Shown: positions 1-7,537 of the stretch, one piece after another
How positions within the stretch are numbered: position 1 is the first letter of the stretch
How the letters are laid out: every line of letters starts with the position of its first letter
NCBI RefSeq assembly: GCF_900110205.1
Contig: NZ_FOCV01000028.1
Location: 21,931-85,930 of the forward strand
Origin: Rhizobium tibeticum
GTDB lineage: Bacteria > Pseudomonadota > Alphaproteobacteria > Rhizobiales > Rhizobiaceae
Reading direction: 5' to 3'
DNA: 64,000 bases
Notes under the pieces: generated by a model
Seen by the model: the letters and a program-made list of their open reading frames with translations, nothing else
Databases searched by the model: none
Told to the model about the DNA's origin: nothing
Program-made: the position numbers and the translations under genes

Positions 1-37
1 AAATGTGCAATTCGCAATCCATCATCAGGAGCCTGTA

Positions 38-325
38 ATGGTCACCAAGTCGGCAATTCTGGATATTGACGCTCAGATCGAGAAGCTGCGTGAGCGCAAG
101 AAAACTTTGATAGTCAAATCCGCGGATCGCTTCGCGCGTGCCGCGACGAAGTCCGGGCTGGCGGAAATGGAGATCACTGATGAGGAGGTCGATCGCATCT
201 TCGAAGAGATCGCGGCGCGATTTCGCAAAGGCGAGAAGAAAGGATCTGGTGGCGCACCTGCTTCGCCACGTGGACAGGCAAATGGCGGGACTGGAGCGGC
301 GACGGAGGTTCCTCATGACAGCTGA
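38..325 (+). CDS. traC: Conjugal transfer protein TraC (Ti-plasmid type)
   Basis: This 95-residue protein matches the small TraC of Ti/Sym-type plasmids. It has an N-terminal coil (about residues 8-25, IDAQIEKLRERKK) followed by the family block of the form RFARAATKSGL...EMEITDEE...FEEIAARF. The family belongs to the DNA-processing (relaxosome) side of conjugation; its exact role is poorly known. The ATG at 38 is chosen because AGGAG lies at 27-31; a GTG at 5 would extend it by 11 residues. It overlaps traD and is followed by traG, the usual traC-traD-traG order. The relaxase gene traA and oriT would lie left of the window. Confidence 0.85.
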   Translation: MVTKSAILDIDAQIEKLRERKKTLIVKSADRFARAATKSGLAEMEITDEEVDRIFEEIAARFRKGEKKGSGGAPASPRGQANGGTGAATEVPHDS

Positions 326-536
326 ACGAAAGAAGGAGGCGCGTGAGAAATTCGTGCTTGGCGGCATCGTGGTCAGGGCGGGCCTCTCAAAGGCCGACCG
401 GGCTTTCCTGCTCGGCGGGCTTCTCGAATTGACGCGGGTCGTTCCCGGGACGGCTGAGCATCGGCGGCTGTGCGATATCGGCAAGGTGGCCTTCAGGGCG
501 CAGGCATCCGAAAGCTTCGCGGAGGCTGCGGAATGA
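315..536 (+). CDS. traD: Conjugal transfer protein TraD (small, Ti-plasmid type)
   Basis: This 73-residue protein has the TraD pattern of rhizobial plasmids: a basic N-terminus, then KFVLGGIVVRAGL and an alanine/leucine-rich helix ending near DIGKVAF. It overlaps traC by 11 bases, and its TGA overlaps the ATG of traG (ATGA), so the three genes are probably translationally coupled. The ATG at 315 is favoured by GGAGG at 304-308; an in-frame ATG at 282 is an alternative. This small TraD is unrelated to the F-plasmid coupling protein of the same name. Confidence 0.82.
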   Translation: MTAERKKEAREKFVLGGIVVRAGLSKADRAFLLGGLLELTRVVPGTAEHRRLCDIGKVAFRAQASESFAEAAE

Positions 537-2455
537 CGGTGAAGGCCAGACCGCATCCCAGCCTGTTGCTCATGCTCGTGCCGATCGCCGTCACTGGCTT
601 TGCCTTTTATGTCGCCAACTGGCGTTGGCCGGAACTGGCCGCCGGCATGACAGGGAAAACGCAATACTGGTTCTTGCGCGCCTCGCCATTGCCGGTGCTG
701 TTGTTCGGGCCACTGGCTGGGCTCTTGGCGGTTTGGGCGTTGCCCCTGCATCGACGAAGACCGGTGGCCATGGTGAGCTTCCTCTGCTTTCTTTTGATGG
801 CGGGCTTCTATGGGCTGCGCGAGTTCGTGCGGCTTGAGCCGTCCGTCGAGCGCGGCGTGCTGACCTGGGATCAGGCTCTGTCCTTTCTCGATATGGTCGC
901 GGTCACCAGCGCGGTGGCCGGCTTCATGGCGGCGGCCGTCTCGGCTCGTATCTCTAGCGTCGTGCCCGAACCGGTGAAGCGGGCCAAACGCGGAACATTT
1001 GGAGACGTGGACTGGCTGCCGATGTCGGCGGCAGGACGGCTGTTTCCCGATGGCGGCGAAATCATCATCGGCGAACGTTACCGGGTCGACAAGGAACTCG
1101 TCCATGAGCTGCCGTTCGATCCGAACGACCGGGCCACGTGGGGGCGCGGTGGAACAGCACCGCTCCTCACCTACAAGCTCGATTTCGATTCGACCCATAT
1201 GCTCTTCTTCGCCGGGTCCGGCGGATACAAGACGACGAGCACCGTCATCCCGACGGCGCTGCGCTACACCGGGCCAATCATTTGCCTCGACCCGTCGACC
1301 GAGGTCGCTCCTATGGTCGTCGATCACAGGCGCAGGAAACTTCGGCGCGAGGTCGTGGTGCTCGACCCGGCCAATCCGATTATGGGCTTCAACGTTCTCG
1401 ACGGGATCGAGACGTCGAAGAAAAAGGAGGAGGACATTGTCGGCATAGCCCACATGCTGCTCTCGGAGAGTATGCGCTTCGAGAGTTCGACCGGCTCCTA
1501 TTTCCAAAGCCAGGCGCACAACCTGCTGACCGGTCTGCTCGCCCATGTGATGCTGTCTCCGGAATATGCCGGCCGGCGAAACCTGCACAGTCTGCGCCAG
1601 ATCGTTTCCGAGCCTGAGACGTCTGTGCTTGCCATGCTCCGCGATGTGCAGGAAAATTCGGGCTCCGCCTTCATCCGCGAAACGCTCGGCGTGTTCGTCA
1701 ACATGACCGAACAGACATTCTCGGGCGTCTATTCGACGGCCTCGAAGGATACCCAATGGCTGTCGCTTGACAACTATGCGGCGCTCGTCTGCGGCAACAC
1801 CTTTAAATCGAGCGAGATCGCTTCTGGAAGGAAAGATGTGTTCCTCAATATTCCCGCGTCGATCCTGCGATCCTATCCCGGGATCGGCCGGGTGATCATA
1901 GGTTCGCTGATCAATGCGATGATCGAAGCCGATGGCGCATTCGAGCGCAGGGCACTGTTCATGTTGGACGAGGTCGATCTGCTCGGCTACATGCGTGTGC
2001 TCGAGGAGGCCCGCGATCGTGGCCGCAAGTACGGGGTCAGTATGATGTTGCTGTACCAATCCGTCGGCCAGTTGGAGCGCCACTTTGGAAAAGACGGTGC
2101 TGTGTCATGGATCGACGGGTGCGCTTTCGCAAGTTACGCCGCGATCAAGGCGCTGGACACAGCGCGCAACGTTTCGGCGCAATGCGGAGAAATGACCGTC
2201 GAGGTCAAGGGCAGCTCCCGCAATCTCGGCTGGGATACAAAAAACAGCGCCTCACGAAAATCCGAAAATATCAACTTCCAGCGCCGGCCGCTGATCATGC
2301 CGCACGAGATCACGCAATCGATGCGAAAGGACGAGCAGATCATCATCGTCCAGGGCCACAGTCCGATCCGCTGCGGGCGAGCGATCTACTTCCGGCGGAA
2401 GGACATGGACGAGGCCGCTGAGCTCAACCGGTTTGTCAAACCGGGAAGGCCATGA
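533..2455 (+). CDS. traG: Type IV coupling protein TraG (VirD4 family)
   Basis: TraG is the inner-membrane ATPase that couples the relaxosome to the type IV secretion channel in conjugation. The 640-residue protein begins with membrane segments (about residues 8-28, 50-70, 80-97 and 125-145). It then has a Walker A motif GSGGYKTT at 228-235 and a Walker B region FMLDEVD near 476-482. These, and the length, fit the VirD4/TraG family. It is the third gene of the traCDG operon. The start is the ATG overlapping the traD stop. No interruption is visible. Confidence 0.93.
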   Translation: MTVKARPHPSLLLMLVPIAVTGFAFYVANWRWPELAAGMTGKTQYWFLRASPLPVLLFGPLAGLLAVWALPLHRRRPVAMVSFLCFLLMAGFYGLREFVRLEPSVERGVLTWDQALSFLDMVAVTSAVAGFMAAAVSARISSVVPEPVKRAKRGTFGDVDWLPMSAAGRLFPDGGEIIIGERYRVDKELVHELPFDPNDRATWGRGGTAPLLTYKLDFDSTHMLFFAGSGGYKTTSTVIPTALRYTGPIICLDPSTEVAPMVVDHRRRKLRREVVVLDPANPIMGFNVLDGIETSKKKEEDIVGIAHMLLSESMRFESSTGSYFQSQAHNLLTGLLAHVMLSPEYAGRRNLHSLRQIVSEPETSVLAMLRDVQENSGSAFIRETLGVFVNMTEQTFSGVYSTASKDTQWLSLDNYAALVCGNTFKSSEIASGRKDVFLNIPASILRSYPGIGRVIIGSLINAMIEADGAFERRALFMLDEVDLLGYMRVLEEARDRGRKYGVSMMLLYQSVGQLERHFGKDGAVSWIDGCAFASYAAIKALDTARNVSAQCGEMTVEVKGSSRNLGWDTKNSASRKSENINFQRRPLIMPHEITQSMRKDEQIIIVQGHSPIRCGRAIYFRRKDMDEAAELNRFVKPGRP

Positions 2456-2467
2456 GGACCGGGCGTG

Positions 2468-2866
2468 TCATTTCCAGTCACGGCGGCGGTAGCGCTCGAA
2501 CGGGTCGGTCTCGCCCGGCGGCGTGATCCGGTCGATGAATTTCGAATAGCCGAGGGCAAACCCAATGAAGCCCACCGCCATCAGGAGAAACACCCAGAAT
2601 GGCATTCCGTTGGCGGCCTCAGGCTTGACGAAGGCAGCAAATGAGATCGGCAGCATGATGACCCCACCGAGCATCAGCACGTTGACGACGGGGCGGAACA
2701 TGCACAGGAGAAAGAAGGCGAGATGCCAGGCGCAGTAGAAAACGCCGAGCACGACCCCGATGGCGAGCGTCATGACCACGCGGGCGACGTAACGGAGCAT
2801 GCGGGCAAACGGGTTGTGCGTGTCGGGTCGCAGGTCCGCGCCGATGATGGATTGATTTTCGATCAT
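2468..2866 (-). CDS. Small integral membrane protein, unknown function
   Basis: This 132-residue protein has three strongly hydrophobic segments (about residues 25-60, 62-85 and 90-110) and a short charged C-terminus ending in RYRRRDWK, so an inner-membrane location is likely. The ATG at 2866 has GGAG about 8 bases upstream; the reading frame stays open further upstream without a better start. It converges on traG with a 12-base gap. I do not recognise a family. Confidence 0.6.
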   Translation of the reverse strand: MIENQSIIGADLRPDTHNPFARMLRYVARVVMTLAIGVVLGVFYCAWHLAFFLLCMFRPVVNVLMLGGVIMLPISFAAFVKPEAANGMPFWVFLLMAVGFIGFALGYSKFIDRITPPGETDPFERYRRRDWK

Positions 2867-3233
2867 TGCCGATCTCCGTGGCAGCTGGGGTGTGCCCACG
2901 CGATCGGTTGGCAGCATCACACTATCGGATTTTAGTGAGTCTAGTCCGCAGCGGGGATAGGAGCAAGGACGGATCGGCGAAGCACACGAGCCATCCGTGA
3001 GAGCGTGGATCGACCAAATCAAGCCGATCGGCCGGCTGGGTGCGGAAGGGTATCCCCTTGCGACGAGGCGGCCGGTCGATCCGGCCGTATCGTCCCCGCG
3101 AGAGTGATCGTCACCGAAGGCCGAGACGGCAGCGCCGGCTCGGGGAGCGGCGGAACGGCGCGAGTAGGGAGCGGTCGGCCATAGGCCGGCTCGCCCAGGC
3201 ACCGTTTATCCCACCTGCCCATCCATCACCAAG
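2867..3233. other. Intergenic region between divergent genes
   Basis: These 367 bases separate the leftward membrane-protein gene from the rightward WGR gene, so both promoters should lie here. I see no gene and no clear consensus promoter. Most of the stretch is GC-rich, with a short A/T-rich patch near 2925-2942. Confidence 0.4.
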
Positions 3234-3575
3234 ATGAATCGAACCACGCCGCCGGATTCAAAAGTGTCGTTGGACGCTGAAAGCGAGACAGGCGATTCTT
3301 CGGTCATGCTCGCACAGCCCTACAACCTCTATATCGAACGCGTGGACCCCGAACGGAACATGGCACGCTTCTATCTGCTGACGATCGAGCCGACGCTGTT
3401 CGGCACACCCCGATTGGTGCGCCGTTGGGGACGGATCGGGACAACCGGTCAGGAAAAGGTGCATCACTTCGGTCGCGAAGAGGAGGCTGTTTCTCTATTT
3501 CTCGAATTGCTGCGCATAAAGCGAGCGCGCGGATACAGGCCAAAACCGATCCAGAAAACACTGGGCGATTATTAG
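3234..3575 (+). CDS. WGR domain-containing protein
   Basis: The 113-residue product carries a WGR domain over roughly residues 30-110: NLYIERVDPERNMARFY, then the signature VRRWGRIGTTGQEK, then the closing AVSLFLELL. WGR domains bind nucleic acid and occur in PARPs and in small stand-alone bacterial proteins often found on rhizobial plasmids. The start is uncertain: the ATG at 3234 gives the full length, but the ATG at 3306 would give an 89-residue protein close to the domain alone, and neither has a strong ribosome binding site. Confidence 0.8.
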   Translation: MNRTTPPDSKVSLDAESETGDSSVMLAQPYNLYIERVDPERNMARFYLLTIEPTLFGTPRLVRRWGRIGTTGQEKVHHFGREEEAVSLFLELLRIKRARGYRPKPIQKTLGDY

Positions 3576-3608
3576 TCCGCGAAAATTCTGATGGGGGAGC
3601 AAAGCTTT

Positions 3609-3643
3609 GGTCAGTCGTGCCGGTCGATCCGGCACGACTGACC
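3609..3643. terminator. Perfect 15-bp hairpin between convergent genes
   Basis: The arm GGTCAGTCGTGCCGG (3609-3623) is followed by the loop TCGAT and its exact reverse complement (3629-3643). It sits between the WGR gene and a leftward small gene, so it probably terminates both. There is no T-run. Confidence 0.65.
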
Positions 3644-3667
3644 CGGATGGCAAGGCAAAAGCCACCG

Positions 3668-3835
3668 TCAGTGGGGAGGCTCGCCGACGCGCTCGACGTC
3701 TTGAGCGGCGATCGCCGCTGCCAGTGCGGCGCGGGCCGCTTCTAGCTCCGCGATGATCTGGGCGCGCTCGGTCAGGTCGCAATGGTTTGCCTCGGCACGC
3801 AGTTCTTCAATGTGGATTTCGAGGTCGTAGGTCAT
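3668..3835 (-). CDS. Short coiled protein, unknown function (55 aa)
   Basis: This short frame encodes about 55 residues: an N-terminal acidic helix (DLEIHIEELRAEA) and an alanine-rich C-terminal helix (IIAELEAARAALAAAIA), which suggests a small helical or coiled-coil protein. Two in-frame ATGs exist. The one at 3844 directly abuts AAGGAG, while the one at 3835 is 9 bases from it, so 3835 is preferred. The good ribosome binding site and helical pattern support a real gene; no family is recognised. Confidence 0.5.
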   Translation of the reverse strand: MTYDLEIHIEELRAEANHCDLTERAQIIAELEAARAALAAAIAAQDVERVGEPPH

Positions 3836-4146
3836 CGTCGTCATCTCCTTGATAGTGTGAAAGATGACGCCGGGGGGTCGTGAGGATCGGGCTGGGTCAA
3901 GGATCGCGCAGCGACCGCCGGAGGCGGCGAGCGGAGGAACCGATTTTCTGACGGCACCCTTCAGGGTGTCGGCTGAAAATTGGAGGGGCCGCGAAGTCCT
4001 TGAGGCGGCGCGGTCCTCACGGCAGACTTGGCATTCTGAGCAGACAGGGTTTGGTCTCGTTTGGCACCAAAAGGAATGATCGCGGGCTCGATGCCCGCAA
4101 TCATTCCCGCCAATCGTTCCCGCCGCCTGGTCTCACACGCTAGAGC
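3836..4146. other. Non-coding stretch with a 15-bp imperfect hairpin
   Basis: No gene is supported here. An inverted repeat pairs 4073-4087 (GGAATGATCGCGGGC) with 4093-4107 around the loop TCGAT, with 14 of 15 positions complementary. It may be a terminator or regulatory stem-loop; it has no following T-run. Confidence 0.4.
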
Positions 4147-4168
4147 CGGCCCCGATTGCTCGGGGCCG
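4147..4168 (-). terminator. Hairpin downstream of the DUF736 gene
   Basis: The arm CGGCCCCGA (4147-4155), loop TTGC and reverse complement TCGGGGCCG (4160-4168) lie 12 bases beyond the stop codon of the leftward DUF736 gene. This is a terminator-like position. There is no clear U-tract. Confidence 0.55.
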
Positions 4169-4180
4169 CTCGCTTGCCGT

Positions 4181-4504
4181 TCAGTCCGGGTTGTTCCAGA
4201 GGATCACCTTCTTGTTCGGGTCGCCGCCTGGCGCCTGAGCGAGATTGCCGAAGATCACGCCGATCTCGGGGGCCTCCAGCTTGACCGAGAGATATTCCTC
4301 GCCCGTCTGGCGGGCGATGCGGTTCCAGCCTGCGCCGATCTCGAAGCCGGTCTTGCGGTGGATGACCCGGTAGTCGGGGGCTTCTTCGCTTGCCTTGTTG
4401 GCGTTCGGGACGATGGCGATCGGGGCGTTGACCCGGATGGTGGCGAAGACGCCTTCGAGGATGCCGTCGGTCTTCTGCGTCAGGGTTGCGATCGTGGTGG
4501 CCAT
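4181..4504 (-). CDS. DUF736 domain protein
   Basis: This 107-residue protein matches the DUF736 family common on plasmids and integrative elements of rhizobia and related Alphaproteobacteria. Visible features are the start MATTIATLTQK, the block IVPNANKASEEAPDYRV and the C-terminal LSVKLEAPE...NLAQAPGG. The biochemical role is unknown. The ATG at 4504 has AAGGAGCA upstream at a good distance, so the longer open frame is not used. An AT-rich inverted repeat lies about 80 bases upstream and could regulate it. Confidence 0.88.
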   Translation of the reverse strand: MATTIATLTQKTDGILEGVFATIRVNAPIAIVPNANKASEEAPDYRVIHRKTGFEIGAGWNRIARQTGEEYLSVKLEAPEIGVIFGNLAQAPGGDPNKKVILWNNPD

Positions 4505-4584
4505 GGTACTTGCTCCTTCGGTTGCTCGGGACCATTCCCGATGGCGCACGAAGAGACGGCCGACTGCTGCGGTCAGCTCGCGCA

Positions 4585-4649
4585 AAAATTTTGCGAAATT
4601 CTATTTTCCACCAGGAGCAAACAACTGAAATCGAATTTCGCGAAATTTT
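4585..4649. promoter_or_regulatory. Long AT-rich inverted repeat, candidate operator
   Basis: AAAATTTTGCGAAATTC (4585-4601) is the reverse complement of GAATTTCGCGAAATTTT (4633-4649) except at one base, with 31 bases between. Each arm holds a TTTCGCGAAA-like core. It stands out in an otherwise GC-rich gene-free stretch (4505-5111) upstream of the DUF736 gene. A repressor site is the simplest reading. I see no supported gene in the rest of 4650-5111. Confidence 0.5.
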
Positions 4650-5111
4650 GACCGAGTCTTACCCCTTCAGGGGTTGGCCGCAAAAGCAGGCAGTCGTCTA
4701 TACGAGCGACATAAAACGGGAATGGTTCGGGGCAACTGAAGGGCGCGAAACCATCATGCCGCCCGGTCCGGCCTGAAGGATATAGCCGCGCGTCTCCTGA
4801 GCGCCTCACCGCCATCCGGATCAACTTACTGCGCTCGCCCTGTCGCAGCAGCTTCGCGCGATGAGCACGCCTCCGCCGAGGTCACACCTTTGCGCGTCGG
4901 CGAGGTCGGCACAGTGACCGCATCGCCGCCTGCGGACCGTGCGGCAATATCGGATGACGCCGTTCGCATGGAGGATCGGATACGGCCTTCAGCAACTCGC
5001 GTCCCAGCGTCCGGCCGTCTGAGCGGTCGGCATTCGCAGGTACACCGCTCGGCAAGCAGGCCCTCCGAGCGATCGGGGCCGGCTTCGTCGGCTAAACCAA
5101 ACCCTCGAGGA

Positions 5112-5509
5112 TCACAAGGCGACAGGATCAGAGCACGTCACGAACGGAACGCCGTAGAGCCCGACATGCTGATCTTGCGAAACGAAATGCGCTCCCTCCG
5201 CCACCGCCTGGGCCATGAGCAGATGATCGAAGGGATCGCGGTGATGAAGCGGAAGAGCAGCAAGAGCAACAAGATGAGCATCCGTAATGTCCAGCCGATC
5301 GAAACCTTGCTCCGGCAAGATCGCAAGAATCTCGTCCAGATCGGCATCAAGCTTGCCGATCCGCAGCTTCACGGTGATTTCCCACAGGGAGAGGATGCTG
5401 ACCAGAACGTCGTTCTCGGGATCGCCGATAAGGCCACGCGCATGCTTCCCCACTTTCCGTCGTCGTTCAGCCACCACAACAAGGCATGCGAATCGAGGAG
5501 TAACCTCAC
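5112..5509 (-). pseudogene. PIN-domain (VapC-type) toxin, frameshifted
   Basis: Read from the GTG at 5509, which overlaps the antitoxin stop (GTGA), the protein begins VRLLLDSHALLWWLNDDGK, a classic VapC start with the first catalytic Asp. The frame then breaks near 5448-5456. The rest of the toxin (KHARGLIGDP..., SLWEITVKLRIGKL, DPFDHLLMAQA) continues in another frame to 5112. The span is one base short of 133 codons, so a single-base deletion explains it. If real, the ribonuclease toxin is inactive and the antitoxin is orphaned; a sequencing error is possible. Confidence 0.8.
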
Positions 5510-5772
5510 GCCTCGTCTTCCATTGACGACAGAACATCTTCCGGCAGGCTGTCGAAGTCATCGGCAACTTTGATCTTCCCGCGCAACGCGCCGGGCTTGC
5601 GAGGGACAATGTCCTTTGATGGCGGTCCGATTTCCGCGACCACCTTGTGATGGGAGGTGAGGACAAACCGCTGCCCATCCTCGACCTGCTTGAGGAAGGA
5701 CGTCAAGTTGCCTCGGAACTCGCGCACGCCCACGCGGCGGGGAGATGGTGTCTGTGGCCGGGACTGAGGCAT
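5506..5772 (-). CDS. Phd/YefM-type antitoxin
   Basis: This 88-residue protein has the Phd/YefM DNA-binding fold pattern VREFRGNLTSFLKQVEDGQ followed by a VLTSHHKVVAEI strand. Its acidic C-terminus (DDFDSLPEDVLSSMEDEA) would wrap around a toxin. It starts at the ATG at 5772 with AGGAG about 9 bases upstream. Its stop overlaps the GTG start of the PIN toxin, as in other toxin-antitoxin operons. A 20-bp palindrome just upstream is the probable autoregulatory operator. The partner toxin is broken here. Confidence 0.85.
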   Translation of the reverse strand: MPQSRPQTPSPRRVGVREFRGNLTSFLKQVEDGQRFVLTSHHKVVAEIGPPSKDIVPRKPGALRGKIKVADDFDSLPEDVLSSMEDEA

Positions 5773-5793
5773 TGGCGAGGCTCCTGTTGAGCA

Positions 5794-5813
5794 GGAAATG
5801 TGTACACAATTCC
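5794..5813. promoter_or_regulatory. Palindromic operator upstream of the antitoxin gene
   Basis: The palindrome reads GGAAATGTGTACACAATTCC, with a perfect TGTGTACACA core (5799-5808) and GGAA/TTCC flanks. It lies 22 bases upstream of the leftward antitoxin start, the expected place for toxin-antitoxin autoregulation. The rest of 5773-6073 holds no supported gene. Confidence 0.6.
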
Positions 5814-6073
5814 TCCAAAATGCAAGCGGTTCCTCGTCGTGGTGAGAATGGCTTGGATCGGCACTTCGTCACGGCAATTCCTTGAACGAAGACTGGTTCA
5901 CACCGTTGATGAGGATCCCAACGTCCTCCTTCGATCTTTGGGATCAACGACGCCCCGCCTCGGCTGCCGCGGCGGGTCTACTGTGTCCGACGGGATTGCC
6001 TATATTCCGCACCCGCCTAATCCTGAGGTGAGCGCGCCTATTGAAATAAGCCGCGTCAACTGTCATATATGGA

Positions 6074-6087
6074 GCGTCAAGTGACGC
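6074..6087. promoter_or_regulatory. Inverted repeat just upstream of the Xre-RES operon
   Basis: GCGTCA, a 2-base spacer and TGACGC form a perfect 6-bp inverted repeat immediately before the ribosome binding site of the Xre antitoxin gene. A further GTCAA half-site lies about 20 bases upstream. It is a candidate binding site for autoregulation. Confidence 0.45.
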
Positions 6088-6100
6088 AGGAGATGTGAAG

Positions 6101-6586
6101 ATGGCTGTTGCGGCCGAAGTGGCTCGTCCTGAAGGACACGTGGGAGAATTGCAGAAGGTGGCAGCCCTCCTCGGCGGCACGCGCGTTCTGTCGCGCCGGC
6201 TGACAAGCGCGCTCGACGCGCACGAACTGCTTCTCCACGGCCTGCCGGCCTCCGCGGTCGATCACCTCGTCGGAAGCCTTGTGTTCATCGGGAAGACCGA
6301 ATCCCTCGAAAAGGCAGTCGGCATGAGTCTCAGGACGTGGCAGCGCCGAAGGGACGCACCGACCAAGCCGTTGAGCCAGGAACAGAGCGGGCGGGCGTGG
6401 AAGTTTGCCGAGATCCTGTCCAAGGCGACGGACGTCCTGGGCACTCAGGCGGAGGCGGAACAGTGGCTGGAGCGTCCGGCGATCGGACTTGACCAGCGCC
6501 GTCCGATCGATCTGCTCGGGACGCCTGCCGGCGTCGAACTCGTCGAGGATTACCTGGAGCGGCTCGAATACGGCGTCTATGCATGA
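6101..6586 (+). CDS. Xre/MbcA/ParS-type antitoxin (DUF2384) of a RES toxin system
   Basis: This 161-residue protein has a central helix-turn-helix-like region (KAVGMSLRTWQRRRDAP) and the C-terminal DUF2384 block typical of antitoxins paired with RES toxins (DVLGTQAEAEQWLERPAIGLDQRRPIDLL...GVELVEDYL). It binds and neutralises the toxin and represses the operon. The ATG at 6101 is preferred because AGGAG (6088-6092) is 8 bases away; a GTG at 6095 is too close. Its stop overlaps the toxin ATG. Confidence 0.9.
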   Translation: MAVAAEVARPEGHVGELQKVAALLGGTRVLSRRLTSALDAHELLLHGLPASAVDHLVGSLVFIGKTESLEKAVGMSLRTWQRRRDAPTKPLSQEQSGRAWKFAEILSKATDVLGTQAEAEQWLERPAIGLDQRRPIDLLGTPAGVELVEDYLERLEYGVYA

Positions 6587-7092
6587 CGCTTCTGCCGATT
6601 GCGCTCGGCGGTACCGAACTGGTCGCCTGGCGACTAGACCAAAGCGGCTTTGCCCCGACATGGGACAGCGGCGAAGGCGCCTATCGCGTCGGCGGCCGTT
6701 GGAACAGCAAGGGCGTCCGCGCGGTCTATTGCTCGCTCGACCCATCGACGGCGATCCTCGAAGTTGCGGTTCATAAAGGGTTTCGTGCGCTCGACACGGT
6801 TCCCCATGTCCTGACCGCAGCGGTCATCACCGATCCCTCCTCGGTCTATGTCGTTGATCCCGCCAGCATCCCAAATCGGAACTGGCTGCGGCCGGGGATT
6901 CCGAGCGCAGGACAGCAGTCATATGGAGACGAGCTTTTGAGACAGCATCGTTTCGTGGCGATCCCGAGCGCGGTATCGACACAAAGCTGGAATCTCATCT
7001 TCGTTGGGAGCCTTGCGGCCGGCAGCTACTCTTTGAAGTTCCAGGAGGCGTTTGCCCTTGATACGCGCCTGCATCCGCCGCAACCGGCCTGA
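6583..7092 (+). CDS. RES domain toxin (NAD+-degrading family)
   Basis: This 169-residue protein has the RES-domain landmarks: an arginine region YRVGGRWNSKG (about residues 29-39), VYCSLDPSTAILEVAVH with the conserved glutamate, and a late serine near FVGSLA. Characterised RES toxins stop growth by degrading NAD+. It is coupled to the upstream Xre antitoxin by an ATGA overlap. Length and motifs look complete, so this pair is probably active, unlike the PIN toxin 1 kb to the left. Confidence 0.9.
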   Translation: MTLLPIALGGTELVAWRLDQSGFAPTWDSGEGAYRVGGRWNSKGVRAVYCSLDPSTAILEVAVHKGFRALDTVPHVLTAAVITDPSSVYVVDPASIPNRNWLRPGIPSAGQQSYGDELLRQHRFVAIPSAVSTQSWNLIFVGSLAAGSYSLKFQEAFALDTRLHPPQPA

Positions 7093-7123
7093 TCGCCCCT
7101 GAATTTGTGGAAAGGGGGGCGAT
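7092..7123 (+). terminator. Hairpin after the RES toxin gene
   Basis: ATCGCCCC (7092-7099) pairs with GGGGCGAT (7116-7123) across a 16-base loop, directly at the end of the Xre-RES operon and before the HU gene. It has no T-run, so the terminator call is tentative. Confidence 0.45.
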
Positions 7124-7207
7124 GCGGCGCCAACCAATGCCGGAACCACGTGACATCAGCCGATCCGGGTGAAAAGGATCGAAGGGTTCTAAACAAGAGG
7201 TAATGCC

Positions 7208-7486
7208 ATGACCACCACGAACGAAATTGCGGACAAAATCGCCGCCGAGCATAACCTGACCAAGGCGCAGGGCAAGGCTGTTGTCGAAGCGGTATTCTCG
7301 GCGATCACGACAGCCGCGACATCAGGCGCCGAAACATCGATCCCCGGATTCGGGAAATTCAAAGTCAAGGACACGCCGGAACGCGAAGCGCGCAATCCCG
7401 CAACCGGGGCGACGATCAAGGTCGCCGCACAGAAAAAGGTGGCCTTCACTCCGGCGAAGGCGCTCAAGGATGCGCTGAACAAGTAA
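7208..7486 (+). CDS. HU family DNA-binding protein
   Basis: The 92-residue protein is a full-length HU-type nucleoid protein. It has the helical N-terminus (IADKIAAEHNLTKAQGKAVVEAVF), the turn IPGFGKFKV and the DNA-binding arm around ERKARNP-type residues (EREARNPATGATI). Such proteins bend DNA in replication, recombination and plasmid maintenance. The ATG at 7208 follows an AAGAGGT ribosome binding site. It stands alone and converges on the DUF2493 gene. Confidence 0.95.
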   Translation: MTTTNEIADKIAAEHNLTKAQGKAVVEAVFSAITTAATSGAETSIPGFGKFKVKDTPEREARNPATGATIKVAAQKKVAFTPAKALKDALNK

Positions 7487-7511
7487 TCTCGGGCAAAGAG
7501 TGTTTCGCGAA

Positions 7512-7537
7512 GGAGATGGCGCTTACGCACCATCTCC
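7512..7537. terminator. Hairpin at convergent gene ends
   Basis: GGAGATGG (7512-7519) pairs with CCATCTCC (7530-7537). It spans the end of the leftward DUF2493 gene and lies 25 bases after the HU stop, so it could terminate both. Confidence 0.45.
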
